Source: Polyangia bacterium (GTDB lineage Bacteria > Myxococcota_A > Polyangia > Nannocystales > Nannocystaceae). From it: a DNA stretch of 53,873 bases. The notes beneath the pieces were generated by a model. The model saw only the letters and a program-made list of their open reading frames with translations, was not told the origin of the DNA and ran no database searches. A program made the position numbers and the translations under genes. The stretch lies in contig JAUIKS010000051.1 of NCBI GenBank assembly GCA_030430565.1, forward strand, positions 1 to 53,873. Reading direction: 5' to 3'. Below, in pieces: positions 18,743 through 26,661 of the stretch; the stretch's first letter is position 1; each line of letters begins with the position of its first letter.

Positions 18743-20377
18743 ATGCAGGCCGCGAGAGAACATACGCTCTCCATGACCCGGACAAGCTCGCGCACGCGAC
18801 CCGTGATCGGCGTGGCCGGGGCAGAGCGCGGCGGGTACATGCTCTGGCTGCTGTCCGCGATCGCGGTGTGGCGCGCGGGCGGGCGCCCGCGTCGCGTCAC
18901 GCCGTCACGCCCCTGCTCGGTCGACGAGCTCGACGGGCTGATCCTCGGCGGCGGCGCGGATGTCGACCCCCGGCTCTACGCCGGCCGCGATGACGACTCG
19001 CTCACGAAGACCACCGTGATGGATCGCGAGGAGGGCGCGCGTCGGCGCTCGCTCGGGCGCGTCCTGTTCTCGTGGATCTTTTATCCGCTGCTGGTGTGCG
19101 CGCGCGTGCTGCTGAGCCGGGGCGCCCGGCTCAAGGGGCTCGACAAGCGCCGCGACGCCCTCGAGCTCGCGCTCCTGCGCGACGCGCTCGCGCGCGAGCT
19201 GCCCGTGCTCGGCATCTGTCGCGGCGCGCAGCTGATCAACGTCTTCCTCGGCGGGACGCTGCACAGCGACCTCTCGAGCTTCTACGTCGAGCAGCCGAAG
19301 CTGCGGACGATCCTGCCCAAGAAGAAGGTGCGCGTGACGGCCGGCTCGCGCCTCGCCGCGGCGATCGGCCAGGCGCCCGCGCGCGTCAACGCGCTGCACG
19401 ATCAGGCGGTGCGACAGCCCGGCGAGAACGTCGAGATCGTCGCGCGCGACGAGGCGGGCGTGGTCCAGGCGATCGAGAGCGCGACGCACTCCTTCGCCGT
19501 GGGCGTTCAGTGGCACCCAGAGCTGCTGCCGCAGGACGACCGTCAGCAGGAGCTCGTGCGCGAGCTCGTGCGTCGCGCCGGGGCCCGCGTGGGCCCGGCG
19601 CGGATCGACGTCCCGGTCCAGCGCGCGCGGATGGCGATGCCGGCGGCGCTGCTCCTGCTCGCGTCGACTGTTCTGTCCCTCGGGGCTGGTTGCGGGGCCG
19701 AGGTGAAGCGCGAGCTCGCCGACGTCCGCGAGGAACTCCACGACGTCCGGCGCGAGCGACAGGAGACGCGCCAGGAGCTCGCCGATGTCCGCGCGGAGGT
19801 CTCGCAGGCCTCACGGGCGGCCTCGAAGGAACTCGGTGAAGACCTGGATGCGCTCGAGGACAAGGTCCAGACCGAGGGTGAGTACCTCGCCGCGGCCGTG
19901 CGCCAAGCGGCGTCGCTGGTGCACGTAGACGTCGATAATGTCGAGGTTGAGCTCGACATCGGCGCGCGCGCGGACCAGGAGCGCCTCGCGCTGAGCCCGG
20001 ACGAGCACATCCGCTGTCGCGGCGTCGACACCGACCACGCCGTCTGCGAGCTGTCCGTCTCGCTGCTCCAGCGGCTTGAGGCCTCGCCTCAGCAGCTGCT
20101 GCGGCAGGGTCGCGTCGCGCCGGTCTCCGACCGCCGCGGCGTCGGCCTCGAGGTCGTGCGCGTGACGGACTCGCCGAGCAGCGTCCTAAAACCACTCGGG
20201 GTCCGCGAGGGCGACGTTCTCACCGAGGTCAACGGCGTCGCCGTGAACTCGCTGGGGGACCTGCTCGCCGTCGATCGGGACGAGGTGTCGCGCGAGGGCA
20301 GGGTCACGCTCACGTTCCGTCGGGGCGCCCGCGCCCGCGAGCTCACGCTGGTCGCGGTCGAGGAGGCGCGCGCATGA
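18743..20377 (+). CDS. Class-I glutamine amidotransferase (PuuD-like) fused to a membrane/coiled-coil/PDZ module
   Basis: The 544-residue single open frame starts at an ATG six bases after GGAGGAG. Residues 18-280 are a peptidase-C26/GATase-1 domain: LDGLILGGGADVDPRLY, the nucleophile in PVLGICRGAQLINVF (Cys159) and His/Glu in AVGVQWHPELL (His258, Glu260). It contains an extra hydrophobic insertion (GRVLFSWIFYPLLVCARVLL). Residues 299-316 form a signal- or anchor-like helix ending LGAGC (Cys317), followed by a heptad coiled coil (320-385) and a GspC-like PDZ domain (465-540, KPLGVREGDVLTEVNGVAV). No stop or frameshift separates the halves. An internal start at 19631 would make a separate lipoprotein but has no ribosome site. 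Amide hydrolysis or transfer is expected. Confidence 0.82.
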   Translation: MQAAREHTLSMTRTSSRTRPVIGVAGAERGGYMLWLLSAIAVWRAGGRPRRVTPSRPCSVDELDGLILGGGADVDPRLYAGRDDDSLTKTTVMDREEGARRRSLGRVLFSWIFYPLLVCARVLLSRGARLKGLDKRRDALELALLRDALARELPVLGICRGAQLINVFLGGTLHSDLSSFYVEQPKLRTILPKKKVRVTAGSRLAAAIGQAPARVNALHDQAVRQPGENVEIVARDEAGVVQAIESATHSFAVGVQWHPELLPQDDRQQELVRELVRRAGARVGPARIDVPVQRARMAMPAALLLLASTVLSLGAGCGAEVKRELADVREELHDVRRERQETRQELADVRAEVSQASRAASKELGEDLDALEDKVQTEGEYLAAAVRQAASLVHVDVDNVEVELDIGARADQERLALSPDEHIRCRGVDTDHAVCELSVSLLQRLEASPQQLLRQGRVAPVSDRRGVGLEVVRVTDSPSSVLKPLGVREGDVLTEVNGVAVNSLGDLLAVDRDEVSREGRVTLTFRRGARARELTLVAVEEARA

Positions 20378-21477
20378 GGAGGCAGCAGGAGCGACGGGGA
20401 CACCGCCACACACAAGCGCTTGATCGAGAGGAGCCGATGACGAGCATGATGACGACGAGACTGCAGACGCGCGAGACGGCTTCGCCCACGCCGCGCTACT
20501 GGCTGCCGCCGCGCCTCACGACCGCGGGCGGAGAGCCGCGCGGTGTCGGCGTGGAGCTAGAGTTCGCGGGGCTCGGCCCCGCCGAGACGAGCCGCAGGCT
20601 CGCGCGCGTGTTCGGGGGGCAACCGCGCGCGCGGACGCCCGCGGCCTGCGTCGTCGAGTCGACGAGCATCGGCGCGCTGCAGGTCGAGTACGACGCGCGC
20701 GCGCTGCACCGCGAGCGCTACAGCCCGCTGCTCGAGCGACTCGGGCTCGAGGTCGACGAGAGCCGCGCGCTCCAGGCGGCGGAGAAGCTCGCCGTCGCCG
20801 TCGCGTCGACCGTCGTCCCGCTCGAGATCACGACCGCGCCGATCCCCATCACCGAGCTCGAGGTCCTCGACACCCTGACCGCGACGCTGCGCGAGGCGGG
20901 CGCGGCGGGCACGGAGGCCTCGCCGCTCTACGCCTTCGCGCTGCACCTCAACCCCACGATCCCCTCCCTCGAGACAGACTGCGTGCTCCGTCACCTGCGC
21001 GCGTTCGCGCTGCTGGAGCCGCTGCTGCGCGCGCTCATGGACATCGACAGCACCCGCCGCCTGAGCGGCTACGCGACCGCGTACCCCGACGAGTACCTCG
21101 AGCGGCTCCTCGCGCCCGCGTACACGCCCTCCCGCGACGCGCTCGTGCGCGACTACCTGGCGGCGAACCCGACGCGCAACCGATCGCTCGACCTGCTGCC
21201 CGCGCTAGCGATGATCGATGAGTCAATGGTGCGCGACGCGATGGACGAGCCCGGGCTGCTCAACCCTCGCCCCGCGTTTCACTACCGGCTCCCGGACTGC
21301 CGCATCGATGACCCCGGCTGGTCGGTCGCCTACGCCTGGAACCTGTGGGTCGAGGTCGAGCGCGTCGCCGCCGACCCGGCGAGGCTCGAGCGATTGATGA
21401 GGCAGCGCGCGACGCGAGCGTCGTCGTCGTGGCCCGAACACCTCGCGCTCGAGCTGCTCGGTCGTCCGTCAGCCTGA
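20374..21477 (+). CDS. Amidoligase-family protein (glutamine-synthetase-like fold)
   Basis: The protein is 367 residues from an ATGA overlap with the previous gene, with AGGAGG seven bases upstream. A second start at 20437, also with an AGGAG site, would give 346 residues. The N-terminal RGVGVELEFAGL contains the metal-binding Glu typical of the Amidoligase_2/gamma-glutamyl-cysteine-synthetase fold. Later conserved blocks are FALHLNPTIPS, RRLSGYATAYP and NPTRNRSLDLLPALAMID. The family is proposed to form amide bonds between a carboxylate (often glutamate) and an amine with ATP. It is regularly found beside PuuD-like amidotransferases, as here. The substrate is unknown. Confidence 0.8.
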   Translation: MRRQQERRGHRHTQALDREEPMTSMMTTRLQTRETASPTPRYWLPPRLTTAGGEPRGVGVELEFAGLGPAETSRRLARVFGGQPRARTPAACVVESTSIGALQVEYDARALHRERYSPLLERLGLEVDESRALQAAEKLAVAVASTVVPLEITTAPIPITELEVLDTLTATLREAGAAGTEASPLYAFALHLNPTIPSLETDCVLRHLRAFALLEPLLRALMDIDSTRRLSGYATAYPDEYLERLLAPAYTPSRDALVRDYLAANPTRNRSLDLLPALAMIDESMVRDAMDEPGLLNPRPAFHYRLPDCRIDDPGWSVAYAWNLWVEVERVAADPARLERLMRQRATRASSSWPEHLALELLGRPSA

Positions 21478-21514
21478 GCCCGCGCGCTTCATCTCGTCCG
21501 CTCGCCCACGGGCG

Positions 21515-22273
21515 TCACTCACCCGTCGGGTGGAGCTGCCCGCGGACGTCGCCGTAGAAGGTCTGCCCGGTCGTGTGCACGTTGAAGTAGAGCTCGCGCT
21601 CCAGTGCGATCTGAGCCATGCCCGCGACCGTCGAGACCTTGGCCGGCTTGAGATCGAGCGAGGGGCTCTTGATGAAGCAGCCGTTGGCGAAGGCCGCGAC
21701 CGCGCCGTGCCCGTGCTGGGAGGTCTTGGTGATGTGCTCGTTGGTGATCTCGACCGAGAACACGCCGTCGTCCGCGAAGTTCCCCTGGATGTCGGTCGCC
21801 TGCGCGAAGTCGACGAGGATCGGCCCGAGGATGCCCGGCTCGCCGCAGTGGATGTGGAACATGTTGATCGTCTTGGGGTCGAGGCCCTCGAGCTTCACGT
21901 CGACGTAGGCGCGGCTGAGGTCCTTGGTGAAGCGGACGACGCCGTGGCCGCGGTGGCCGTCGGCATCTCGCTGCGCGCGTGACCTCGACGGCGTGGTCGA
22001 CTTGAACTGCGGGGGCGTCGGCGGGGGCGTGGCCTCCTCCTCGCCGGGCTCCTGGTGCGGGCTCAGGTACGACTCAAACACGAGCCCGATCTCCGCCCCG
22101 TCTGCGGGGTTGAGCGCGACCGCGGGCGCGGACGAGCCGGCCGCGACCGGCCCGGCGCTCGCGAGCTTGAGCCGCGAGGAGGCGTGCGGCTGCGCGGTCG
22201 AGCCGCTGTTGCACGCGAGCGCGACGGCGAGCGTGACGGTCAGGGTTGAGAGGGCGAGGGCGGTGCGGGTCAT
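21515..22273 (-). CDS. CHRD-domain lipoprotein
   Basis: The 252-residue protein has a signal peptide ending VALAC, then a Ser/Ala/Pro-rich linker with a charged RSRAQRDADGHRGHG patch. The CHRD domain (about 105-250) is recognised by MFHIHCGEPGILGPILVDF, followed by NEHITKTSQHGHG and the closing ELYFNVHTTGQTFYGDVRGQLHPTGE. CHRD domains occur in chordin and in many bacterial secreted proteins; their bacterial role is unclear, possibly binding or matrix organisation. A usual 'HTxxxPxGEIRGQL' C-terminal motif is conserved. It is convergent with the amidoligase gene. Confidence 0.9.
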   Translation of the reverse strand: MTRTALALSTLTVTLAVALACNSGSTAQPHASSRLKLASAGPVAAGSSAPAVALNPADGAEIGLVFESYLSPHQEPGEEEATPPPTPPQFKSTTPSRSRAQRDADGHRGHGVVRFTKDLSRAYVDVKLEGLDPKTINMFHIHCGEPGILGPILVDFAQATDIQGNFADDGVFSVEITNEHITKTSQHGHGAVAAFANGCFIKSPSLDLKPAKVSTVAGMAQIALERELYFNVHTTGQTFYGDVRGQLHPTGE

Positions 22274-22330
22274 GACGGTGGCTCCGGGGTGCTGGGGTGT
22301 TCCCGCGCGTGACCTGTCTACTTCGTCAGG

Positions 22331-22362
22331 TAAAAAATCGCGCGGTGTTCGTTACACCCGCG
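22331..22362 (-). terminator. Intrinsic terminator downstream of the LysR gene
   Basis: On the minus strand CGCGGGTGT / ACACCGCG form a stem with a five-base loop and one bulged base, followed directly by GATTTTTTA. This is the clearest stem plus T-tract in the window. It sits about 80 bases past the stop of the LysR gene and ahead of the CHRD gene, so the two are probably separate transcripts. Confidence 0.75.
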
Positions 22363-22441
22363 AGCCTCCCACGCGCGCCGCCGCGGTGATGGCCGCAGAT
22401 GATCAGGGGGTGGCGCGCGCGCGGCCACGGGCTGCTTGGGC

Positions 22442-23332
22442 TCAGCGCTCGAGCGAGTTGACCAGGGCGTGGAATCGCTCGAGCACCGCCCGGTTCTTGG
22501 GTAGCTCGGCGACCACGCCGCGGACCGCGACGCGCAGCGAGCGGCGCCGCCCGATCACGCTCGGCAGCACCGCGCGCAGCTGGCTGCGGTCCAGGCGTGG
22601 CTCGTCGATCTCGGCGTCTGGCGCGAGCACGAGCCCGAGCCCTTGCAACGCGATGTGCCGGAGCATGTGGATGTCGGAGGTGATCATCGCCGGCTTGATC
22701 GGCGTGCTCCCGCCGGACCACAGCGGGGCGGTCCGCGGGTCGCGATCGATCGCGCTCCAGGCGTAGAGCTCGTGCTCGGCGAGCGCCTCGAGGGTCTCGG
22801 GCGCGCCGCGCTCGGCGAGGTAGTCGGCGCTCGCGATCATGTGCTCGCGGACCTCCAGCAGCTCGTGGCGGATCCACGGCCCGGGCGGATCGTCGTCGCT
22901 GAGATAGACCACGATGTCGACCTCGTCGAGCGCGGCCGCGGCGGGGTCAGCGTCGAAGCGGATGTGGACCTCGACGTCGGGGCAGTGGCGGCGGAGCAAG
23001 CGGACCAGCTCGGGGATGAGATGGGGCGGCGCGCCGATTGGGAGCATGACCGTGACGCGCCCGGCGGGCGCGCGCGAGACGTTGCGCAGCGCGTCGACCA
23101 AGACGCCGACGTCCTGCATGATCACGCGGCCTTGATCCGCGAGCAGCTCGCCGACCTCGGTGAGCGTGACGCCCTGGCTGTTGCGGTCGAGCAGCGGGCG
23201 ACCGATGCGGGCCTCGAGCGCGTCGACGCGGCGACGCAGGGTCGCCCGCGACATGCTGGTGTGCACCGACGCGGCGAGGAACGAGCCGCGCTCCGCGACG
23301 GCCAGGAACGCGCGAAGTTCTTCGAGGTCCAC
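22442..23332 (-). CDS. LysR-family transcriptional regulator
   Basis: The 296-residue protein has the standard LysR size. The N-terminal winged helix-turn-helix reads LEELRAFLAVAERGSFLAAS and MSRATLRRRVDALEARIGRPLLDR, followed by the linker coil and a type-2 periplasmic-binding-fold effector domain (GRVTVMLPIGAPPHLIPELVRLL...). It starts with GTG at 23332. The usual position 'A..L..SQ' is SMSRAT here, a common variant. No divergent target gene lies next to it: the upstream neighbour is the radical-SAM gene on the same strand, 24 bases away, so it may be part of that operon. The ligand is unknown. Confidence 0.92.
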   Translation of the reverse strand: MDLEELRAFLAVAERGSFLAASVHTSMSRATLRRRVDALEARIGRPLLDRNSQGVTLTEVGELLADQGRVIMQDVGVLVDALRNVSRAPAGRVTVMLPIGAPPHLIPELVRLLRRHCPDVEVHIRFDADPAAAALDEVDIVVYLSDDDPPGPWIRHELLEVREHMIASADYLAERGAPETLEALAEHELYAWSAIDRDPRTAPLWSGGSTPIKPAMITSDIHMLRHIALQGLGLVLAPDAEIDEPRLDRSQLRAVLPSVIGRRRSLRVAVRGVVAELPKNRAVLERFHALVNSLER

Positions 23333-23356
23333 GGTGCGTACCCTGCGAAGATCGTA

Positions 23357-24034
23357 TCAGACGTCCGCGTCAGCGCGCTCGATCGCCCGACGCAGGCGGG
23401 CGGCCAGGGCGGGCGCGCCGACGGTGTCGATCGAGCCGTCCGTCCGCAGCTGCAGTTCGACGTCCCAGCCCTCTGCGGCTGACCACAGGCGCGGGTCGGC
23501 GTAGCGGGGCGTGCGGTGAATCCGTCGCTGGTTGCGCGAGCCGATCCAGCGCCGACCTCCCGCTGACGCCGGCGGCTCGAGCGCGCGGGCGTCAAACCGG
23601 CCGTCGACGAGGGTGTCGACGCTAGCGAGCAGGCGCGCGGCCCCGGGCATCGCGCGGATCTCCTCGACGCGGTAGCCGCTGAACAGGAGCACGCCGAGGC
23701 CGATCGCTTGTGTCTGTTCGGCCAGCTCGGTCACGGCGGCGAGCTGCTGGAGTGGTTCACCGCCGACGATCGTCAGCCCCTCGATCCCGTGCGCGCGGCG
23801 GCTGGCGGCGATGTCCGTGACCAGCGCGCGCAGCGGGAGCGCGTCGCCGGGCTCGGCGTCGAACAGCTCGGGGTTACAGCAGCCGGGGCAGCCCAGGGTG
23901 CAGCCGCGGGTCCACAGCGCGTAGCGTCGGTGGGGGCCCTCGGCCTCGGTGCAGGCGACTCGGTGAGCGACGCGCAGCGCGAGCGCGGGCTCGGCCTGGG
24001 TCCGGGGCTCGGTGATGGAGTTCGCCCTCGTCAT
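23357..24034 (-). CDS. Radical-SAM 4Fe-4S activating-enzyme-like protein (NrdG/PflA type)
   Basis: The 225-residue protein has a CxxxCxxC cluster motif (ALWTRGCTLGCPGCCNPELF), followed by the GGE motif (TIVGGEPLQQ) that binds S-adenosylmethionine. This short 'single-domain' layout is that of anaerobic ribonucleotide reductase or pyruvate formate-lyase activases. No glycyl-radical enzyme is encoded in the window, so the partner is unknown. The C-terminal part contains RRWIGSRNQRRIH and a short beta segment. The ATG overlaps the stop of the pseudouridine synthase gene upstream (ATGA), a sign of coupled translation. Confidence 0.85.
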   Translation of the reverse strand: MTRANSITEPRTQAEPALALRVAHRVACTEAEGPHRRYALWTRGCTLGCPGCCNPELFDAEPGDALPLRALVTDIAASRRAHGIEGLTIVGGEPLQQLAAVTELAEQTQAIGLGVLLFSGYRVEEIRAMPGAARLLASVDTLVDGRFDARALEPPASAGGRRWIGSRNQRRIHRTPRYADPRLWSAAEGWDVELQLRTDGSIDTVGAPALAARLRRAIERADADV

Positions 24035-24819
24035 GACGGCGCGGGGTGGAGGTTGGCGAAGCGGCGGTGGAGGTCGAGCTCACGGTGCTCGCCCGGCGGG
24101 AGCTCGCGCGGCAGCTCGAGGTCGCCGTAGGAGACCCTGCACAGGCCGACGACGTGGCTGTCGAGCGCGGCGAAGACCCGGCGAACCTCGTGGAATTTGC
24201 CGGACGTCAGCGTGATCGTGGCGAGCGCGTGGGTCTCGTCGGGGACGTGCAGCGCCGGGTGGGCCTGCGCGCGCTCGAGCGGCGCGAGCGCGCGAACGCT
24301 CGGCCGCGTGCCGTCCTCGAGGGTCAGGTCCGCCGGGAGCGGCGCCCACGGGCGCGCGAGCGCGACCTGGTAGACCCGCGGGACCGCGTAGCGCGGGTGC
24401 GTGAGGCGGTGCAGCAGCGCGCCCTCCGTCGTCCACAGCAGCAACCCCGAGGTGTCGAGGTCAAGCCGCCCCACCGCTCTCAGGTCGCGCAGCATCGGCA
24501 CATCGCCCGCACGCGCGATCAGGTCGAAGGCGGTCGGGTGACGACGGTCGCGCAGGGCCGTGACGACGCCGCGCGGCTTGTGCTGCATCAGGTGATAGCG
24601 CGTGCGCAGGACCACCGTCGCGTCGTCGACGCGGACCGTGACGGGCAGGCGCGAGGGCACGAGCGGATGCGCGGGATCGCGGAGCGCGGCGCCGTCCTCG
24701 TCGGTCACGCGGCCCGCTCGGCACAGGCGCGTGGACTGTTTGCGCGACAGCCCGAGCGTGCGCGCGAGCAGGCGGTCGAGGCGGGGCACAGGCATGGATA
24801 CCAGGCGCGGGGATCTCAC
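24031..24819 (-). CDS. RsuA/RluE-family pseudouridine synthase
   Basis: The 262-residue protein has an N-terminal S4-like RNA-binding segment (RLDRLLARTLGLSRKQSTRLCRAG...) followed by the synthase core. The catalytic Asp lies in AVGRLDLDTSGLLLWT, and the late KFHEVRRVFAALDSHVVGL block is typical of the RsuA branch. It isomerises a uridine in rRNA; the exact site is not predictable. It starts at a GTG at 24819 with GGGAG five bases upstream (ATG 24795 lacks a site). It is coupled to the radical-SAM gene. Confidence 0.92.
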   Translation of the reverse strand: MRSPRLVSMPVPRLDRLLARTLGLSRKQSTRLCRAGRVTDEDGAALRDPAHPLVPSRLPVTVRVDDATVVLRTRYHLMQHKPRGVVTALRDRRHPTAFDLIARAGDVPMLRDLRAVGRLDLDTSGLLLWTTEGALLHRLTHPRYAVPRVYQVALARPWAPLPADLTLEDGTRPSVRALAPLERAQAHPALHVPDETHALATITLTSGKFHEVRRVFAALDSHVVGLCRVSYGDLELPRELPPGEHRELDLHRRFANLHPAPS

Positions 24820-24904
24820 GGAACTCCCGCGGCGCGTGTTGTAAGGTCACCCCGTGGATTATCCAGGGATTGAAGGTGGGAGCGCGGGGTTGTCCGTGGG
24901 GGCG

Positions 24905-25726
24905 ATGGCTCGGCGCGTGGGCTTGTCGGCGCTCATGCTCGTAGGTCTCGTCGGCGGGCTCGCGTGCAGCGGCGATGACTCGGGCACCAGCGACACCGAC
25001 GACGCGACGACCGACGTGGATGACAGCACGACCGCTGGGAGCGGCGCGACGAGCGAAACGACCGCGCCCGGCGACGGAGACGGCGACGGCGATGGCGACG
25101 GAGATGGCGACGGCGATGGCGACGGAGACGGCGACGGAGACGGCGACGGAGACGGCGACGGAGACGGCGACGGAGATGGCGACGGCGACGGCGATGGCGA
25201 CGGAGACGGAGACGGCGACGGAGACGGCGACGGCGACGGAGACGGAGATGGCGACGGGGCCTGCTCCCCCGACGGCGCGCAGATCGTCGCGCTCTTGAAC
25301 GCCTACCGCGGCGAGAACGGCCTCGAGCCGATCCCGCTCTCGCCCTCGCTGTGCACCGTCGCGGAGGCGCACACCCACGACCTCGCCGACAACAACCCGG
25401 TGATGGGGAGCTGCAATCTTCACAGCTGGTCCGATCAGGGACCGTGGACGCCGTGCTGCTACACGCCCGATCACGCCGAGGCGATGTGCATGTGGATCAA
25501 GCCGCAGGAGCTGACGAGCTATCCCGGCTACGGCTACGAGAACTCGGCCGCCGGCGTCAACACGCCCGAGGCCGCGCTCAACGGCTGGAAGAACAGCCCG
25601 GCCCACAACGACGTGATGCTCAACCAAGACATCTGGGGGACGCCGTGGAAGGCCGTCGGAGCTGACCTGCACGGCGGCTACGCGCACCTGTGGTTTGGGC
25701 ACGAGACCGATCCGGAGCAGCCGTAG
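24905..25726 (+). CDS. CAP-domain (SCP-like) lipoprotein with a long Gly-Asp tract
   Basis: The protein is 273 residues from the ATG at 24905, which gives a good lipoprotein signal (MARRVGLSALMLVGLVGGLAC); a GTG at 24854 is also in frame. A Thr/Ser/Asp linker runs into 63 residues of alternating Gly-Asp, then a CAP domain: ALLNAYRGENGLEPI, EAHTHDLADNN (His), YGYENSAAGV (Glu), WKNSPAHNDVML (His) and HLWFGHETD. Five cysteines in the first half of the domain probably form disulfides. CAP proteins are secreted and may bind lipids or sterols or act as proteases. The acidic tract is a stiff, probably calcium-binding tether. Confidence 0.88.
   Translation: MARRVGLSALMLVGLVGGLACSGDDSGTSDTDDATTDVDDSTTAGSGATSETTAPGDGDGDGDGDGDGDGDGDGDGDGDGDGDGDGDGDGDGDGDGDGDGDGDGDGDGDGDGDGDGDGACSPDGAQIVALLNAYRGENGLEPIPLSPSLCTVAEAHTHDLADNNPVMGSCNLHSWSDQGPWTPCCYTPDHAEAMCMWIKPQELTSYPGYGYENSAAGVNTPEAALNGWKNSPAHNDVMLNQDIWGTPWKAVGADLHGGYAHLWFGHETDPEQP
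25070..25258 (+). repeat. Gly-Asp codon repeat tract
   Basis: The 189 bases are built from GGC/GGA/GGT-GAC/GAT hexamers and encode G(DG)31. The synonymous codons vary irregularly, so the DNA is not a perfect tandem array; the protein sequence is more strictly conserved than the bases. Slippage in multiples of six would change the tether length without breaking the frame. Confidence 0.9.
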
Positions 25727-25750
25727 TTCCGCGCCTGTCTCGTCGCGCGT

Positions 25751-25778
25751 AGAAAACCGGCCGAGCGCCCGGTTTTCT
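25751..25778. terminator. Hairpin terminator after the CAP gene
   Basis: A perfect 10-bp stem, AGAAAACCGG (25751-25760) and CCGGTTTTCT (25769-25778), with an eight-base loop lies 24 bases past the stop. The stem base is A/T-rich, so the right arm itself supplies the TTTT run. It insulates the sigma operon that starts at 25816. Confidence 0.65.
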
Positions 25779-25815
25779 GCGCCACCCGAGGCCGCGTCGC
25801 GATACCCTCGCGCGG

Positions 25816-26433
25816 GTGGTTCGAGGCCGCACAAAGCTCCCGGACGAGCGTCGCGTGGTCGAGCGAGCCGCGGCCGGGGACCGCCGCGCATTTGAAAAAA
25901 TCTACCGGGCCTACGCGCCCACGCTGTACAGCTACGTGCTGATCCCGATCCTCGGCGATCACGACGACGCGCAGGACTGCCTGCGCGAGACCTTCTTGGC
26001 CGCGCACAAGCACCTGCCGCGGTTTCAGTGGCAGCCGTCGGGCGTGTACCCGTGGCTCAAGACGATGGCGAAGAACAAGGCCCGTGACCTGCTCCGCGCC
26101 TCGGGTCGGCGGCAGCGCCTGCGCGGCGCGTTCGCGGAGCACGTCGACGCGGCGGTGCCGACGGCGGCGAAGAACCCGGCCGAGGAGGAGCTGCAGCGCC
26201 GGGCCCTGCGCGGGCGCATCGACGCGATCCTCGAGACCATCAACCCGCGCTACGCGGCGGTCCTGCGGCTCCGGCTGCTAGAGGATCGCGGCCGGGAGGA
26301 GTGCGCGAAGGAGCTCTCGGTTAAACTCGGCACGCTCGACGTGCTGCTCTACCGGGCGTGCAAGAGCTTTAAAAAGGCCTGCGAGAAGCAGGGCCTTGCG
26401 ATCGGCCTCATCTCGGAGTTATCAGCCCAGTGA
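25816..26433 (+). CDS. ECF-type RNA polymerase sigma factor
   Basis: The 205-residue protein fits the size of ECF sigma factors. The sigma-2 region is visible (ERAAAGDRRAFEKIYRAYAPTLYSYV, DHDDAQDCLRETFLAAHKHL, PWLKTMAKNKARDLLR). The sigma-4 region (INPRYAAVLRLRLLEDRGREECAKELSVKLGTLDVLLYRACKSFKKA) contains the helix-turn-helix that reads the -35 element. It starts with a GTG. It heads a unit with a membrane-anchored protein, a TM-TPR protein and two Cys-rich lipoproteins, all on the same strand, so it probably controls envelope genes including its own operon. Confidence 0.9.
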   Translation: MVRGRTKLPDERRVVERAAAGDRRAFEKIYRAYAPTLYSYVLIPILGDHDDAQDCLRETFLAAHKHLPRFQWQPSGVYPWLKTMAKNKARDLLRASGRRQRLRGAFAEHVDAAVPTAAKNPAEEELQRRALRGRIDAILETINPRYAAVLRLRLLEDRGREECAKELSVKLGTLDVLLYRACKSFKKACEKQGLAIGLISELSAQ

Positions 26434-26661
26434 GCACGAAGCACCAGGCGAGCGCGCGAGGGCGCCGGCGCGTGTATGACCTGTCCGGAGATGCAGATCG
26501 GGTAGGTGCCCGAGGAGCCGCCGGCGCGCGCCATCGCGCGGGCGCACCCGGCGTTCGTCGCTCGGCGCCAGCGCTCGCGATTATCTGCAACCCGGCGCGC
26601 GGGGGGTGTAAGCAGCCGCCGCGCGCCCGCGTTCCCAACCACGAAAGCCGAGGTAGCGGCC

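Noticed and set aside
24461..25891. Minus-strand frame through the Gly-Asp tract (SVAVSV repeats)
   Set aside because: The repeated Val/Ser/Ala pattern is the antisense of the GAC/GGC codons. The CAP domain on the plus strand explains the region.
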